The notes beneath the pieces are model-generated. The model worked only from the letters and a program-made list of their open reading frames with translations. It was not told the DNA's origin and did no database searches. This document shows, piece after piece, positions 12,370 to 26,100 of a stretch of DNA of 64,000 nucleotides. The position numbers and the translations under genes are program-made. Within the stretch, counting starts at the first letter, position 1. Every line of letters begins with the position of its first letter. Source of the DNA: Lepidostoma basale (lineage: Eukaryota; Arthropoda; Insecta; Trichoptera; Lepidostomatidae). The stretch lies in assembly GCA_022606425.2 (NCBI GenBank), contig JAHDVF020001348.1, positions 1,307,001 to 1,371,000 of the forward strand. The letters are read 5' to 3'.

Positions 12370-12690
12370 CTAACATCCTCTTCAAAGGGGTAGCCAGAAA
12401 TAATGGAGTGGCACACTGTTCTTTCCTGACATACTCGTATTTCCTTCCCTTCCCCAAGATTGTATCATACATGTATGTACATATTCCTGCTATTGTTCAT
12501 AACACCTTCATTTGCACTGAATTCACTTCTTATATTTGCATTTTACAGATTTAACACACATTCATCTAATAGACATTATTTCTACTGTATTTATTCTAGT
12601 TTTATCCTTCTTTGCCAGATCTATGCTTCACTTCTATACATAATAGGATTGGCACAAGAACATTATTGTGCACTACCATCTCAAAGATAA
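12370..12690 (-). mobile_element. LINE-C 3' fragment, internally deleted
   Basis: The complement matches LINE-C from the SLRRMCG region to the CCCTTTGAAGAGGATG end, with a gap where [11 protein letters not shown] should be. No open frame remains. Confidence 0.75.
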
Positions 12691-12699
12691 TATTAAGGC

Positions 12700-13100
12700 A
12701 GTGCACAATGGATGCATACATTTTTACACTTTTAATCATAAAATTTTCATGCAGATTAATTGCAAACTATTGAGTTTACTTAACATAAGGTTAGGTAATT
12801 TGTACACATTATAATAAAATATCAGAATAAATAATCTATACAAGAAGATGGGATTATAATTATAACATAAGGTAAAGTAGTCAGCACACGTTTTTATAAT
12901 TAACCTAGTGACATCAAGCGAATCTGTTTCATTTTGATTTTGAAAATTTAGTTTGGTTCATGTGGTGCTCCCTTAAATTTTAAGTTATTTTGTGTATAAG
13001 TGAATTATTTTGGTCAATTTGATTGTTGCCGCACTTTATAGTTATTTGTGACAAGTAATACGTTTGTACTGTTTTGATGTTAAAATAATATAAGTTTTTT
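12700..13100. other. AT-rich, nothing recognised
   Basis: No coding signal, tandem repeat or terminal repeat seen. Confidence 0.5.
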
Positions 13101-13105
13101 CGTTT

Positions 13106-13165
13106 GGCAGTTCATTCTTTCTGCCTACCCCTTCGGAGAGACGGCGTGATGGTTAGTTAGTTAGT
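13106..13165 (+). mobile_element. LINE-C extreme 3' end
   Basis: TTCATTCTTTCTGCCTACCC through GGCGTGATGGTTAGTTAGTTAG is the LINE-C terminus with its GTTA tail. It is too short to carry coding sequence beyond the last codons. Confidence 0.8.
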
Positions 13166-13224
13166 CAATTTAAAGTATTCTTAATGTTTGTAAAAATGAA
13201 ACAAGAATGATAAGTAGTTGAAGG

Positions 13225-13540
13225 GCGATGCGGGGTGATCACCCCTTCAATGAACCTTGGAAATGCACGAGAGATGATTGCATCATAAGTAAAATTAACA
13301 AAGGATTGAGATGGTTTGGACATATGGAACGAATGGACGAGAGAAGAATGGTTGAAATGTTGTACCGCAGTGTGAGTGGAAAGAGAAGCCATAGAAGATC
13401 AATGAAATTATGGCATGACCAAATTGATCAAACATGTTACGGTGTGTGAAGCTAGAGAGGTATGTCAGGACAGAACATGTGGTGGTCCATCCTCTTTGCC
13501 TACCCCTCCGGGGAAACAGCGTGATGGTCAATTAGTTAGT
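13225..13540 (+). mobile_element. LINE-C 3' fragment
   Basis: Encodes [20 protein letters not shown] and KLWHDQIDQT, then, frameshifted, the CCTACCCCTCCGGGGAAAC end with TTAGTTAGTT. It is more diverged than the 19329 copy. Confidence 0.8.
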
Positions 13541-14002
13541 TAAGTAATTATCTGTATCTGTTTTCTGATAAAGTTAAAAATAACTAAATTATTAATATAG
13601 AGATTTTTTTATAGATCGCAAACCGGTGTTTATGGTAATCATGTTAATAACAAAAGTGTCCCAATTTAAACGGTAATTTAAAAATACATCAATTTATAAA
13701 AATATTCCTTTAGATAAAATGAATGATGTTTTGTTTTTACATACCATTTGAAAAAACAATGATAAAAGCCATAATAAGGTCTTAACACTAACATTCATCT
13801 TGAAGTCTTTTCTCTAAAAATAAATATTAAAATAAGAACTATATGAATATACAGATTCACCATTTTTTTAAACTCATGTTGTTTTAAAATAGTAACTTTT
13901 ATATATTTCTCATTGGACCATCAATTTCAAATGTAGAACATAGAACTAATTATGATAATTTGAACCGTTTAATACTGATGTGTGGCAGTGTTAAGTAATT
14001 AC

Positions 14003-14147
14003 TTAACCCGGGCAGTCCATGAGCCGCAAGATGGCCGCCTGGTCTCCCGAGTCAGTGGGAGCGACGGAAATATCCCGCACGGCGCGGAATTTGCCGCAAT
14101 TGTTGAGATGCTCATTCTCCAGCCTGAAGAAGTTCCAGATGAACCTT
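14003..14147 (-). CDS. XPR1: XPR1 exon 10 (EXS end and C-terminus)
   Basis: Acceptor TTTTGCAG. It completes the [18 protein letters not shown] motif and continues [12 protein letters not shown], ending LMDCPG and TAA at 14003. The Arg pair and Trp lie in the helix that lines the phosphate path in XPR1. The C-terminal tail is much shorter than in vertebrates. A donor-like GTTAAG overlaps the stop, so an isoform with another 3' exon is possible. Confidence 0.92.
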
Positions 14148-17100
14148 CTGCAAAAATAAAGGAAATGAAATAATTAACAAAATAAGAATAAATCAACAGG
14201 TAAAATAGATTCAAGAGAAGAATCAGTCTTGGATGGCATATGGCAATCTGAAGAAGTTCTTTAATAGTAAGATTCCCCAGTGTCTGAAATGCAAAATGTA
14301 TGATCAATGCGTACTTCCAGTACTGACATATGGGCGCAGAAACGCTAACCCTCACCAAGTCGATCATAAGGAGACTGCGTGTAGCACAGAGGAAACACAA
14401 AAGAGCCATGCTACATGTAAGACTCTCAGACCGGATAAGAAGTACTGAAATACGTAAAAGGTCTGGAGTAACAGATGTCGTCGTAAGGGTAGTGAAGCTT
14501 AAATGGTCATTTGCGGGACATATTGCCAGATTGGCAGACGATAGATGGACCAGAAGGGTGGTATAGTGGAGACCCCCCACACGATGGTCCGATGACATTA
14601 GAACAATTGCTGGCGATTGGATGCAAAAGGCACAAGATAGGGATATGTGGAGAAGTATGGGGAGGCCTATGTCCAGCAGTGGACGACAACGGCTGTTTAA
14701 GAAAGTAAGTAAAATAGATTACGTATTGAGACAAAAGGCCTTGTACTGGCAACTCAATGAATAAAGAAATGCAATGTAAGTTATTAAGAGTGTTTCATTA
14801 ATGTCCAAAGAAGGCCGAATCAATTTATTGTAAGTTTAAGTCTTTTTCTTTGTAATTTCAATCCTAGTAATGGTTTGTAGCAAAGCTTTGCACATCTTCC
14901 ACTGACCTTGGTCTTCTGCAGCCCTCTTACTGCGAATTTAACAAATCAGAATAAAGTACGAGAATCCTAAGGAAAAAAAGTATGAGTGAAGGCTGATTGG
15001 ATGGAGTGGTAACAAATTTTAACTAATGATTAATACTTTCTTCAATTTTCGCCTTCACTTTGTGTTGTGGATTCATATTTGAATAAATATAATTACACTT
15101 TGTACTATAACACTTTATTTCACTTAACACAGACATGTTTGGAAAATCTGTGTAACTCGTCTTTATGGACCGACATTTTGAAGATTGTTGAGGTCTCCAT
15201 CTTCAGGGTGGTTATTAATCTTTGATGGGTAATGTATGGTTAACTCCTTCTATGCTGTCCCGTGTCGCCGGCAATGTGAGAGCGAATGAGATATCTCCAA
15301 GTTTTTGTACCCTAAGTTCTCTGAACTATTTAGCACTTGGTTGTGCGTTACTCCCGGGCGATACGTAGCTCTCAGTTTGCGATACGTATTCCTCAGGCGG
15401 CGCGTCGTCAGCAGTGTGAGAGTGAGAAAGAGTTACATGTGCAGAAAGACGGGTTACATGGATTTTCCCAAGATCCCAAAAAACATATTGCTACTAACCG
15501 TGAAAATCTACGCAATACAGACATCTTTCGGTTACAACATAACTTTTATCAATGTACACAATTTTAACAATAAAAGAAAACAAAGTGATCACTTATATAC
15601 TAAAAAAAATGAAGGGGGTGTAATTAGGATTGAGGAGAGGGGAGATGTAACGGGAGCATTTCAAATATGGGATTTGAATTTAAATTTAACTGGTTGTTTA
15701 TTAGTAAAGGCTAATTAAAGTAAAGATTAATATTCCTTTAACTGACCTGAAGACTTCTAAAACAGCGAGGATGGTGACGAGAGCGTCTGCATGGCGATAT
15801 CCAGTCTCTGTTAAGGACACTCCAGCTGCCCAACACAGCCTCAGCACTAGATCCTCCACCAGACCAAAGTAGTAAAACCACTGGAATATTTCACCAACAA
15901 TATGTTATGAACATTGCTAACACAAATGTTTTACAATGAATTGAAATTTCAAAGTTTTTTCTAATACATATTTCAAAGGTAGAAAGTATTGTATGTAAGC
16001 ATTTTGTGGACAAAGGACAGTACAAACATTCATGTTTTTAATGAAATAAACAGTTTACAGGAGTATAGATAAGCCAACTTATCTATGTAGTTGTGTTCGA
16101 AAGTTTGCTCGCCTGTAAGAATGCCGGTTTATTGTAACATCTGATGGTGCCAACATTGGTTAGTGAAACAGCTGTCATGACAATTTCAATTAAATAAAAT
16201 AAATACTTGTTAAATAAAACGATGTTTTTTAACTACTTCCACTTTTGTCTTTATTTAGACAGCGACCGGTTTCGCCAGGCTCGCTGGCATCGACAGACTG
16301 GTAACACTATTGTAAACTTAGTCCTTTATATACATACAGATCAGGGGTGGTAAACATGATTCTATACAAAAATAATCTTCAAATATTTATGTAAAATTTT
16401 TCTGAATTTAACTATTGGTATTACAGGTATTCTTGGAGGTTCGTGTTTAATACAATGGGTTTTAATTTTTATTATCTCTTACATATTCATATATAATTTT
16501 TGAAAAAATGGTAATTTTGTTTAAATTTTTACTGAATTTAAATATTATATGTTATAGTTCTTGGTCCGTAAGGTTGGCCGCGCCTTATTCGGTTTTCCCA
16601 ATCCATATAGCTGCTAGGGTCTAGAATCAATCAAAAACACATTTTGGGCAGTAATCGATTCCTGGAATATTTTTTATTTCTTTATATGGGGTATAGCAAC
16701 GGGGAGTGCACAAACAGTATTTGGTCATTAAGAACTACTTGGTCAGGGGTATTGTATTTTAGCCTATTTATTTCTAGAATTTCTAATTTGTCTAGTTTTT
16801 GACTTTTTGGGCATTTATGCAAGATTTTAGCGTTTTCGGTTGGGTTAAATGTATGATTATTTTCAATAAGGTGGTTAGCAAAATTGGAGTTCGTTTTATT
16901 ATTTCTCCAACTTTGTATATGTTCCCCGATTCTAGTTTTGAAGGCCCTTCCTGTTTGGCCTACGTAACTAGCAGGACACGTACTGCAGTTAAGTATGTAT
17001 GTGCCTGAATTTTGCATATTATCTTTTTTATCTTTATTGTTTACGATTAGATTTCCTAAAGTTTTATTATTATAACACGCTGTAATGCAGTTTTCTTCTT

Positions 17101-20100
17101 TTAAAACGCGTTTCAATTTATTATTTTATTTAAGACAAAAGTGGAAGTAGTTAAAAAACATGGTTTTATTTAATTATTATTTAAAATGAACTTCCATCAA
17201 GAGATTTCAGTAAAATCATTTGATTATCATAAATACTTGTGACGAATTAAACAATGATGTTGAAGTATCATAGTGTTCCTGTCAAAACAATGGATTACAT
17301 ATTTTTATTTTATTTATTTGTGTTTAAACCAATACATGAAAATAAAGTCTCCAGAAAAAAACGGTTTTAAACAAAAGGTTTGCTGAATTAAATTAAATGT
17401 ATTTTCAAAGTAATCGTGTTTCATAGATTGATTGCTCTTCCTACTGACATCATCAGAGGCTAAGCTATTTATTTATTTAATTTCATCTTGCTAAGCTAAG
17501 CTGACGCCGTTAAAATTAGTTGTGTGGAAAATAAAAAATATTCTGTGGTGGTGCTCTCGAATAACCCACTAATAAAGTGTTATTGTGAACTAACGGTGGA
17601 TGTGTATACGGTCTCTTGGCGCAGAAGCGGGGGCGAGTCCCCTGACGAGGCATCCAGCAGACCCCAGTCCATGCGCACGTCCCACACGTACCCCACCAGT
17701 CCAGCCAGGGCGCCGACAGTCAGCCACACCGCAAACCACCCGCAGCTACTGAAGCCATCACCGGATTCATCTACGCACAAAAAGTTATTGGATTTAATTA
17801 CCATAAAGGATTTTTTAAATCTCATTATTGAATGTCTGATATTTTTTTTTTGAGACTAGAGATTTTCAGATAAGAGCTGACACTAACTAACTAACTAACC
17901 ATCACGCCGTCTTTCCGAAGGGGTAGGCAGAAAGAATGGACTGCCACACTTTTCTTTCCTGACATATTTCTCTCGTTTCCTCAACATTCATACATCGTGT
18001 CATGCACGTGCGTCGATTTTTCTGACTCCTCACATGGATGACATTCAATATTTGATTTATTTTATCGTGCCACGTTTTCCTCGGTCTTCCTCTATTTCTG
18101 GTTCCATTTACAGCATCAACATATAATTTTTTTACCATTCTTTCCATATGTCCAAACCATCTTAATGATCCTTTCATTATTTTGTTCATGACACCATCAT
18201 TCGCACCGCATTCACTTCTTATATTTTCATTCGACACTCTATCAAACACAGAGTATCCACACATTCGTCTAAGAGATCTCATTTCTACTGCATTTATTCT
18301 ACTTTCATCCTTCTTTTGCCAGTTCCATGCTTCTCTTCCATACATAAGGGTCGGTAGAAGAACACCATAGAGCTGACACAGTTTGCACCAATACACTTCT
18401 CAGAACCACAGAGATGAAAACCCTCAGAAAATTAAAGGGCAGGACTCGCGACAGAATAAGAAACACCTCGCTCAGGGGAATGTGTATATCCAGGATGTTG
18501 AAAGGGAAGACAGATAGGGAAGACAGAGTGTCACACCTTGCCTTACATGAGAAACCAGAGGGAAGGATGCCTGGAAGACCGCCCAAAAGATGGAAAGACA
18601 GCTGGGAGTCCACATCGCAAGAGGCGGTAAACAGGCCCTAGCGGCCTTCAACCAGTATGAGAAGAATAAGAAGAAGAATTTACTATACAATTCCAATATG
18701 AACAGAAACTAGGCCATTATAAGAAGTAATTGGGTCATGTCCAGGCTTAAGCGCAAGTCCTCTGGATCAGGAGCCAGCGTTCTGCCCACTAGAGCCGGAT
18801 GCAGGTGTGCCGCGGTCGAATACATAATGAAAAAAAAAAATTGTTATAGTCGGAAGTCGTGAATTGCGGAAGAGTCGACTCTTTCGTAAATCAGCCCAGG
18901 AGACGTTGGTGACCTTTTTGTATTTTTTTTTTAGCTCATTCAGCTTTTTAGTGAAAATCTGATGGGATATTTTTTGTTGGCGACCTTTTTTTAGGCCATT
19001 CGTGAAAAATCGAACATTCGATTTTCTCGAATGAGCTAAAAAAAAAGTCACCAACATCTCTGCTGAGCTGATTAACGCCCACGCCCAGACCGAATTTTAG
19101 CTTTAGGTGTGTTGCGGAATTCTAGGAAGAACTTAGGTGTGCCGTAGGTGAGAAAAGGTTGCGGAGCACTGCCCTAGATCACCACCCGGGGTTTAATTAA
19201 CCTTCCTTTGACCAACGATCAATAACAACGGTAATTGATCATTTGTCAAAGGAAGCATTGCTTCTAACAACTTCAATATATCTCTATTAATAAGAATCGT
19301 GTGACTGTACTACAGTCAGTTATCAATTATCTAACTAACTAACTAACTTACCATCACGCCGTCTCCCCGGAGGGGTAGGCAGAAAGAATGGAACGCCACA
19401 CTGTTCTGTCCTGACATACGTCTCTCGCTTCCTCTACATTCATACATCTTGTCATGCACGCACGTCGATTTTTCCGACTCCTCACGTGACCGACATTCAA
19501 TATTTGATTGATTTGATCGTGCCACGTTTTCCTCGGCCTTCCTCTATTTCTAGCTCCGTTCACGCCGTTTACATATACCTTCTTTACCATTCTGTCTTCA
19601 CTCATTCTTTCCATGTGTCCAAACCATCTTAATGACCCTTTCCTTATTTTGTTCATAACACTTTCATTCCCACCACATTCACTTCTTATACTTGCATTTG
19701 TCACTCTATCATAAACAGATTTGCCACACATTCGTGTTAGAGATCTCATTTCTACTGCATTTATTCTACTTTCATCCTTCTTTTGCCAGTTCCATGCTTC
19801 ACTTCCATACATAAGGGTCGGCACAAGAACACCATTGTGCACTGCCATCTTAGCTTTTTTGGATAGGCTTTTGTTTGCGATGACAACTTTAAGTGCACCA
19901 TTTATTCTGTTGCCTGCCCCAACCCTTCTTTCAATATCCTTCTCCACCCTCCCATCCTTTGTAAACATACTTCCTAAATAAACAAATTCATCCACTTGTT
20001 CCAGATTTTCACCGTTTACACTAATGTTGCAGACTGTCATGCTTCCTTCTTTTTCGAAAATCATTACCTTAGACTTATTCACATTCATCATCAAATCGTA

Positions 20101-23100
20101 TCGCTTGCATACCTCATACATACTAGACACCAGGGCTTGCAGTTCGTGCTCGTTGTCTGCAAGTAGCACAGCGTCGTCCGCATACAACAAACAGCTTACT
20201 GAAACATCTTCCATTTTTGCACCTGCTTCCAACCCTTTCAGCTCTTTCATACACTTGTCCATATATAGATTAAACAACCATGGAGACATTACACACCCCT
20301 GTTTGACACCTTTATTGATATCAAACCAGGCTGTAAGATCCCCATTTACTCTGACACTAGCAGTGCTTTCTGTGTACAGCGATGTAATTGCCGTGATCAG
20401 TTTTGCGTTTATTCCATATTCCGACAATATTCCCACAGTTTACCTCTATCTACGCGATCATATGCTTTTTGCAAATCGACAAACGCACAGAAGAGTTTAC
20501 GGTTTTTGGCCATAAACTTCTCTGTCACTGTACGAAGTGCAAAAATTTGATCCATGCATCCTCTGCCATTCATTATCAATTATCACTAACAATTATCCGG
20601 ACATTACACTACAGTGCACTTACAGCATGTGTTCAGAGTGTGATTAAATTTTCCAATGTTTGAGTGTGCTCAATATTTGTAAAATAAAATGAAACTAATT
20701 ACATAAATTAATTAAAGTATAATATTTTTTTCTGTAATCACTGTGATTCCCTATCAACTAGTGGAAATTGGCATTCAAATTTCCCTAGCAAGATCCGTGG
20801 TAAGCATACAGGTATTATTATTATAGTACTGACTGGGACAGTAGGCACAGAGAGAGGCGAGCAGCAGAAGCAGGAATGAAGCGGCGTATTTGAGGGCGTT
20901 GGGCAAGTGAGGCGCCGGTTCATGTGTGTCACGCAGTCGCCGCAAGCACTGCAAGCAGCGCCACCACGCTGGCAGAGCTGCAACCACTGCACTCACCCAC
21001 GCTGCAAATACACTCCTTATTTTATTTAATGATAATATTTAAGTTAATTAGTTTCTCTTGAACTGGAGAGGGGGAGGGATAACAGCAACACACTTTATTG
21101 AAAACCTTTGCATTCTGGAACAAATAATTATATTCAAAACTTTTTAGTGAGAAGTAGGAAAGGAAACAGAAGATAAAATAAAAGAAACAGAAAAATACAC
21201 CGTCTCTCTTTGGATGGACCGACACACTGTTCTTTCCTGACATACTTATTTCGCTTTCTCAATATGCATCCACGTCGATGTGGTATTATTTTTATATTCT
21301 TCTTCTTCCGGTGTCAGGTTCCCCCAACGTTGGCGATCACTAACGCTAAGACATCTCTGTCCTGCGTCACTTGGAACAGGTTCTGAACTCTTGCCATTCC
21401 TGTCCATTATTTTATCTTCCACAGCCAGGACAACTGCCAATTGTTACATTAAGTTAGGTAAATTTTATTTTTAATTACCGAAATGAGTCGCTTAAATGTA
21501 CGTTTGTTATTTCTCATTTGTGTAAAATAAATAATCAAAAGATTGAATGAATGAATTAAGAAATGAACTGCAAACTTAAATACATCATTAAATAGTTACT
21601 CACACGGCTCAATGGAGCAGTACTCGGCTGAAAAGAAGACGTAGCAGAATGTGAAGTGGGCGTCCAGGAACAGGGGGATGAGAGAAGTGAGCTGCTCCGC
21701 CACCCAGAAGTCCGCGAAGTTCACGTAGAACATCGGAGCCAAGATCACTCGCCCCTAGGAAAACATATTCTAGCTATAAGACAAACTGTACCACTTTTAT
21801 TCATGTTAACTCAAGCCTGGATACACTTATAAATCCAGGTTCTAGATACTTTGAAATTACAACATTCTTTATCACATTAAATATTGAAAAAATACATATA
21901 CGAGTACAGTAGAACGTTGTTTAACCGGATGTCAGTTAACCAGAACGTCAATTAACCGGACAAACTGAGATGATGAAGCGTTCTTTACCGTGACCTACGC
22001 TGACTAAGTTTACCCCACCACACCTACACAATGTTGGGTGTGGATTGAACGATGAAGAATTGTTTCTCTGATACAAAAAGAGAGTGAGGATGAAGATGAT
22101 GATGAAAGCTCAAATGAGGATGATGAAGGAGAACGAATCATGGAGAAGCCTTTACAGCATTAGAAACTGCGCTATCATGGTTTGAAGAGCAAGAGGAAAG
22201 CAGCTCAACTCAATTGCTTTTATTAAAACGAATCTGCAATTTAGCTGCAAAAAAAGACGAGGAAATCCTGTTTACCGAAAAAATCTTTGATTATTTTGCC
22301 AGTACTGTAAAGTAATGTTAGCCATTTTATGTACATGTACTACATACATACTTGTTTTTGCAGTAAAATTTGTAATTTCATAATCAATAAAAGAGCTGAA
22401 GAAAAAAAAATTATTTGTACCTTATTTTGCTAAAAGAATTAGTGCCTGTTTGATTATCCGGAAAATCAATTATCCGGAACACCTCCGGTCCCAATTAGTC
22501 CGGATAAATGACGTTATACTGTAACTACTAATCTTTAAATGTTCTTTCTTTATGTCATTATTTAGAATGAGAAAAATATATATTCAAAACATAACAAAAT
22601 ATAATATACGAGTACATGAAAACATAAAAAAATTATAATGTGTATATAACAAATATTATTTTTATAAGGTTGGCGACCCAGCTGACTACTATAATGAATT
22701 TAGCAGTTAACTGATTCAATTTCAGTTAAGTCACATAGGTTTCAGCTGCATTTTAGTCCAGTCAACTGCTCAACTGAGATTTCAGTCGAGCACTGGATTT
22801 CAATTCATTCATCCAAGTTTCAGCTAGATTTCAGTCCACTCAACTGAATTTTAGTTCAATCAACTGAATTTCAATTCAATCATTTTGGTTTCAGCTAGGT
22901 TTAAGTCCATTCAACTGAATTTCAGTTCAGTCAACTGAATTTCAATTCAGTCATTTTGGTTTCACCTAGATTTCTGTCCAGTGAACTGAATTTCACTTCA
23001 GTGAACTGAATCGAATCTTCCTGTAGGAAATAATGAACCTTAAGATTTCTATAAATACAATTGATTGTTTACCAAAACTCTAAGCAGCCAGAAGCGCCCC

Positions 23101-26100
23101 TCGTAATGCAGGACCTTGAGCGGATTAAGCAGGAAGGCGGCCATGACGATGTAGAACAGGAGAGGCGAAGTGGCGGCGGAGAGTCCGAGCGCAGTGCGGT
23201 GCAGGTGCGCCAGCGCACACAGTGCCGTGAGTGCACCCAGGGCGGCTGCCAGCGCGCCGGCGTGCTGCTCCGAGAGGTGCTGGCGTGGGTCCAGCGAGAA
23301 GATAAGCACATGGTTCACGCCCGACGTGCGCCAGCCGTACACATTGCAGGACCACAGGAACAGGAAAAGCACGAGGAGCGAGGGGCCGCGGAACAAGCGC
23401 AGAAATATGCTCCAGTCTTCGTTCTTTCGGTGATATATCCCTGGAGGCCACACAAGTATTACAGACATACAATCATTGTTTTTCATTCTATAAAGACTAT
23501 TCTACAATTCAAACCGATTTATTCAAGCTTTGAACAATTTCCAGATCAATTCGATACATAGGGTTTATTGGATGATGTGGAGGGTTGGGTCCGATATTTG
23601 GACCTGACTTCCAAGCCAGGGAGGAGTGTTGAGGGGTCAGGGTGGCCATGGACAGGGACTGAGGTCTTAGATGGAAATCGAATCGAAAGACATCGATCTC
23701 CGAAGCGACCATGTTCAGCATTTTGATTGCTCTTCCCACCGGCATCACCAGAGGCAGGTTGGTTCTGCATGCTGGGAAATAAAACGATAAAAGATTATGG
23801 AATTCTCAAAGAATCCCCTGATAAGTCTGAAGAAATGAGTACAAGTGTGCACCCATCCCTTCTTTTCTGTAAACTATTGGTCCCCAGCATGCCCAAGAGG
23901 AAAGCAGTGGGATAAAGCCACGGAAAGCTACCAAACTCCCTCATGTAGAGATATCTCAGAAATCTTTTCGGAACCCTCTCTAACATGAGTGAGTATCTCG
24001 CCTCGTGGGGACTCCATATCACCGAGCCACACTCGAGCCGGCTCCGGACCAATGAGTTATACAAAAATGGTTTGATGGCATCTGCGTGTGTGGTTCCAAA
24101 GGGATCAAGCAATCGCGCACTTTGCTAGGGCCACTGATAAGAGAGAGAAAAGCCCACCTGAGAGCACCAGGGCGGGTGCGAGCGTGAGGAAGCAGCCGCT
24201 GAGCAGGCCAAGGCGGAAGGTGGTCCAGGGTCCGCGACGTTGTCCCAATGGTGGCACGCGCAGGCGGCGCATGGCACGTGCGCGGTCTCCACCCTCCAGC
24301 CCGGCGGCAGCGCGCTCCACCTCGCCGATAAGCCTCTCTATCTCCTTGTTGGTGTAGAAGTGTGACTCTTCCACACGCTCCTCGCGCCACCTGCCTCCGG
24401 CTGTGCTGTCCAGCAACTGTCATTACAAATATCTTTAGAAAGTCACGCATCATAAGAGAAAAATCGTATGACTGTAGTGTACCATAGCGTAGGTTCAGAA
24501 TATCTGATTGTGTTAGTAAATCCAGTCTCATGAATGGTCACATTTGAACCCTTACCACTCCATTATTTTTTTGTATTGTTTATCAGCCAATTCTAATTTA
24601 AATAATGTCAAAATATTTTTATTGATAGGTAGTTACAAAAAAAATCGTTAAAAATTCATTTGTAATGATTTATTCTTCAAATATAAAACTATTTACAACA
24701 AAACATTATGGACTACTTATAGTTTTGCATAGTATGGTATTTTTTAAAACAATCTCCAGAATGGAGACCAGGTTTTCTTGAACAGATCTCACAAAACCAC
24801 ACTGTTTCTCGTCTTCCCCCTGGAATTTTTCTGTTACTGCACACAGTACAGTCTTTAGAACCTTTGTCAATTGAAATGGGGCTTGTACTCTAATCGTTCC
24901 TCTGCATGATGTATCACGCGAAGTTCCCGCCATTTTAGGTTATGTGAATTTGCAAGGATTATTTTATAGTAAAATAAAAACGGGAAACAGTCAAAATCTT
25001 ATTAAAATGTGAAATTAAATGTTTTATTAACGAATAATCACAAGAAACAACGACACGTGTCGAGTTTTACGCGCGAAAATACACCGCGCGAGCAAGTCTT
25101 ATCTTGTCGGCCGCCAACCGACAACTGAGTTGTACTGTACATATAGCGATGTCGGCTGGCATTCGACAAAGGAGTGGTAAGGGTTAATATCATTCAAAAG
25201 TTCACATGTCTAGCTACAGTCAAAATAATAGTGTCCATGATTTATAGTAAGCGTAAGCCAGGCGCTCTGCCCTAGATCCAGGGAACTTGGGTTCGAGCCT
25301 GGACATGACCCAATTCCTTCATCATGAAAATGATTAATAATTAATAATTAATACAAATGATAATATCTGTTTTCTAGAAGTTTTATTATATTTTATATGA
25401 ATGACATGTTTCGCCCTTCTAAGACATTATCATAGTAGCTACATTTGATAATGCCTTAGACAGGCGAAACAAGTCATTCATATAAAATATTATATTATAT
25501 AATAACACTTTTTTATTGTATACAACAGGTCTTTAGAACCCAGTTACTGTATACATTTTATATTTACAAAAATAACACAAACATACATGTTAAAATAAAA
25601 CACATATATCAACAATTGTGGTATGTACCTATATGATCCTTAAAGGACGTATAGGTCATTTGGAGAATGTCCACATCGACTGACACCTCATTCAAGAGCA
25701 CCATACCCCGGGTCATTGTATGCTGCGCCACGACATTTATTTTGCTATGCGGTATGCACAACAGATCGTGTCTTCTAGCACGAGCATACCTGTCCGGTGC
25801 ATTGAGGCCATAACACTCTAAGAGGTATGGGCTATCAATGAGGTTACGGAGTATTTTAAATCCTCAGATCATCAATGTACCTTTTCTTCTTGATTCGAGA
25901 CTGCGGTACTCTGTGTTAATCAATAGGTCATTGTGGTGCATTCATCCGCATGTAGAGGTATCTCAGAACACTTCTAGAAGACAGACATTTTCATTCGTCT
26001 TAATTATCGAAGTGATCTTATTTTCACCGCGTTCATCATTATTTTTCTAGTTCTGATGATGAAGTTAAATGACCTGAACATGCACGTCGATATAACCTGG

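Noticed and set aside
13999..14598. 199-codon minus-strand frame
   Set aside because: It runs from the complement of a LINE-D copy into XPR1 exon 10 in the wrong frame for most of its length.
15305..15718. 137-codon plus-strand frame
   Set aside because: No recognisable domain, lies in an XPR1 intron opposite to the gene; kept as unproven.
16260..16300. Hammerhead in the Penelope-like terminal hairpin
   Set aside because: GAAAC and stem II are good, but the first core strand reads CTGTCGATG and does not fit CUGANGA.
23061..23561. 166-codon plus-strand frame
   Set aside because: Antisense shadow of XPR1 exon 5, whose minus-strand frame matches a known family.
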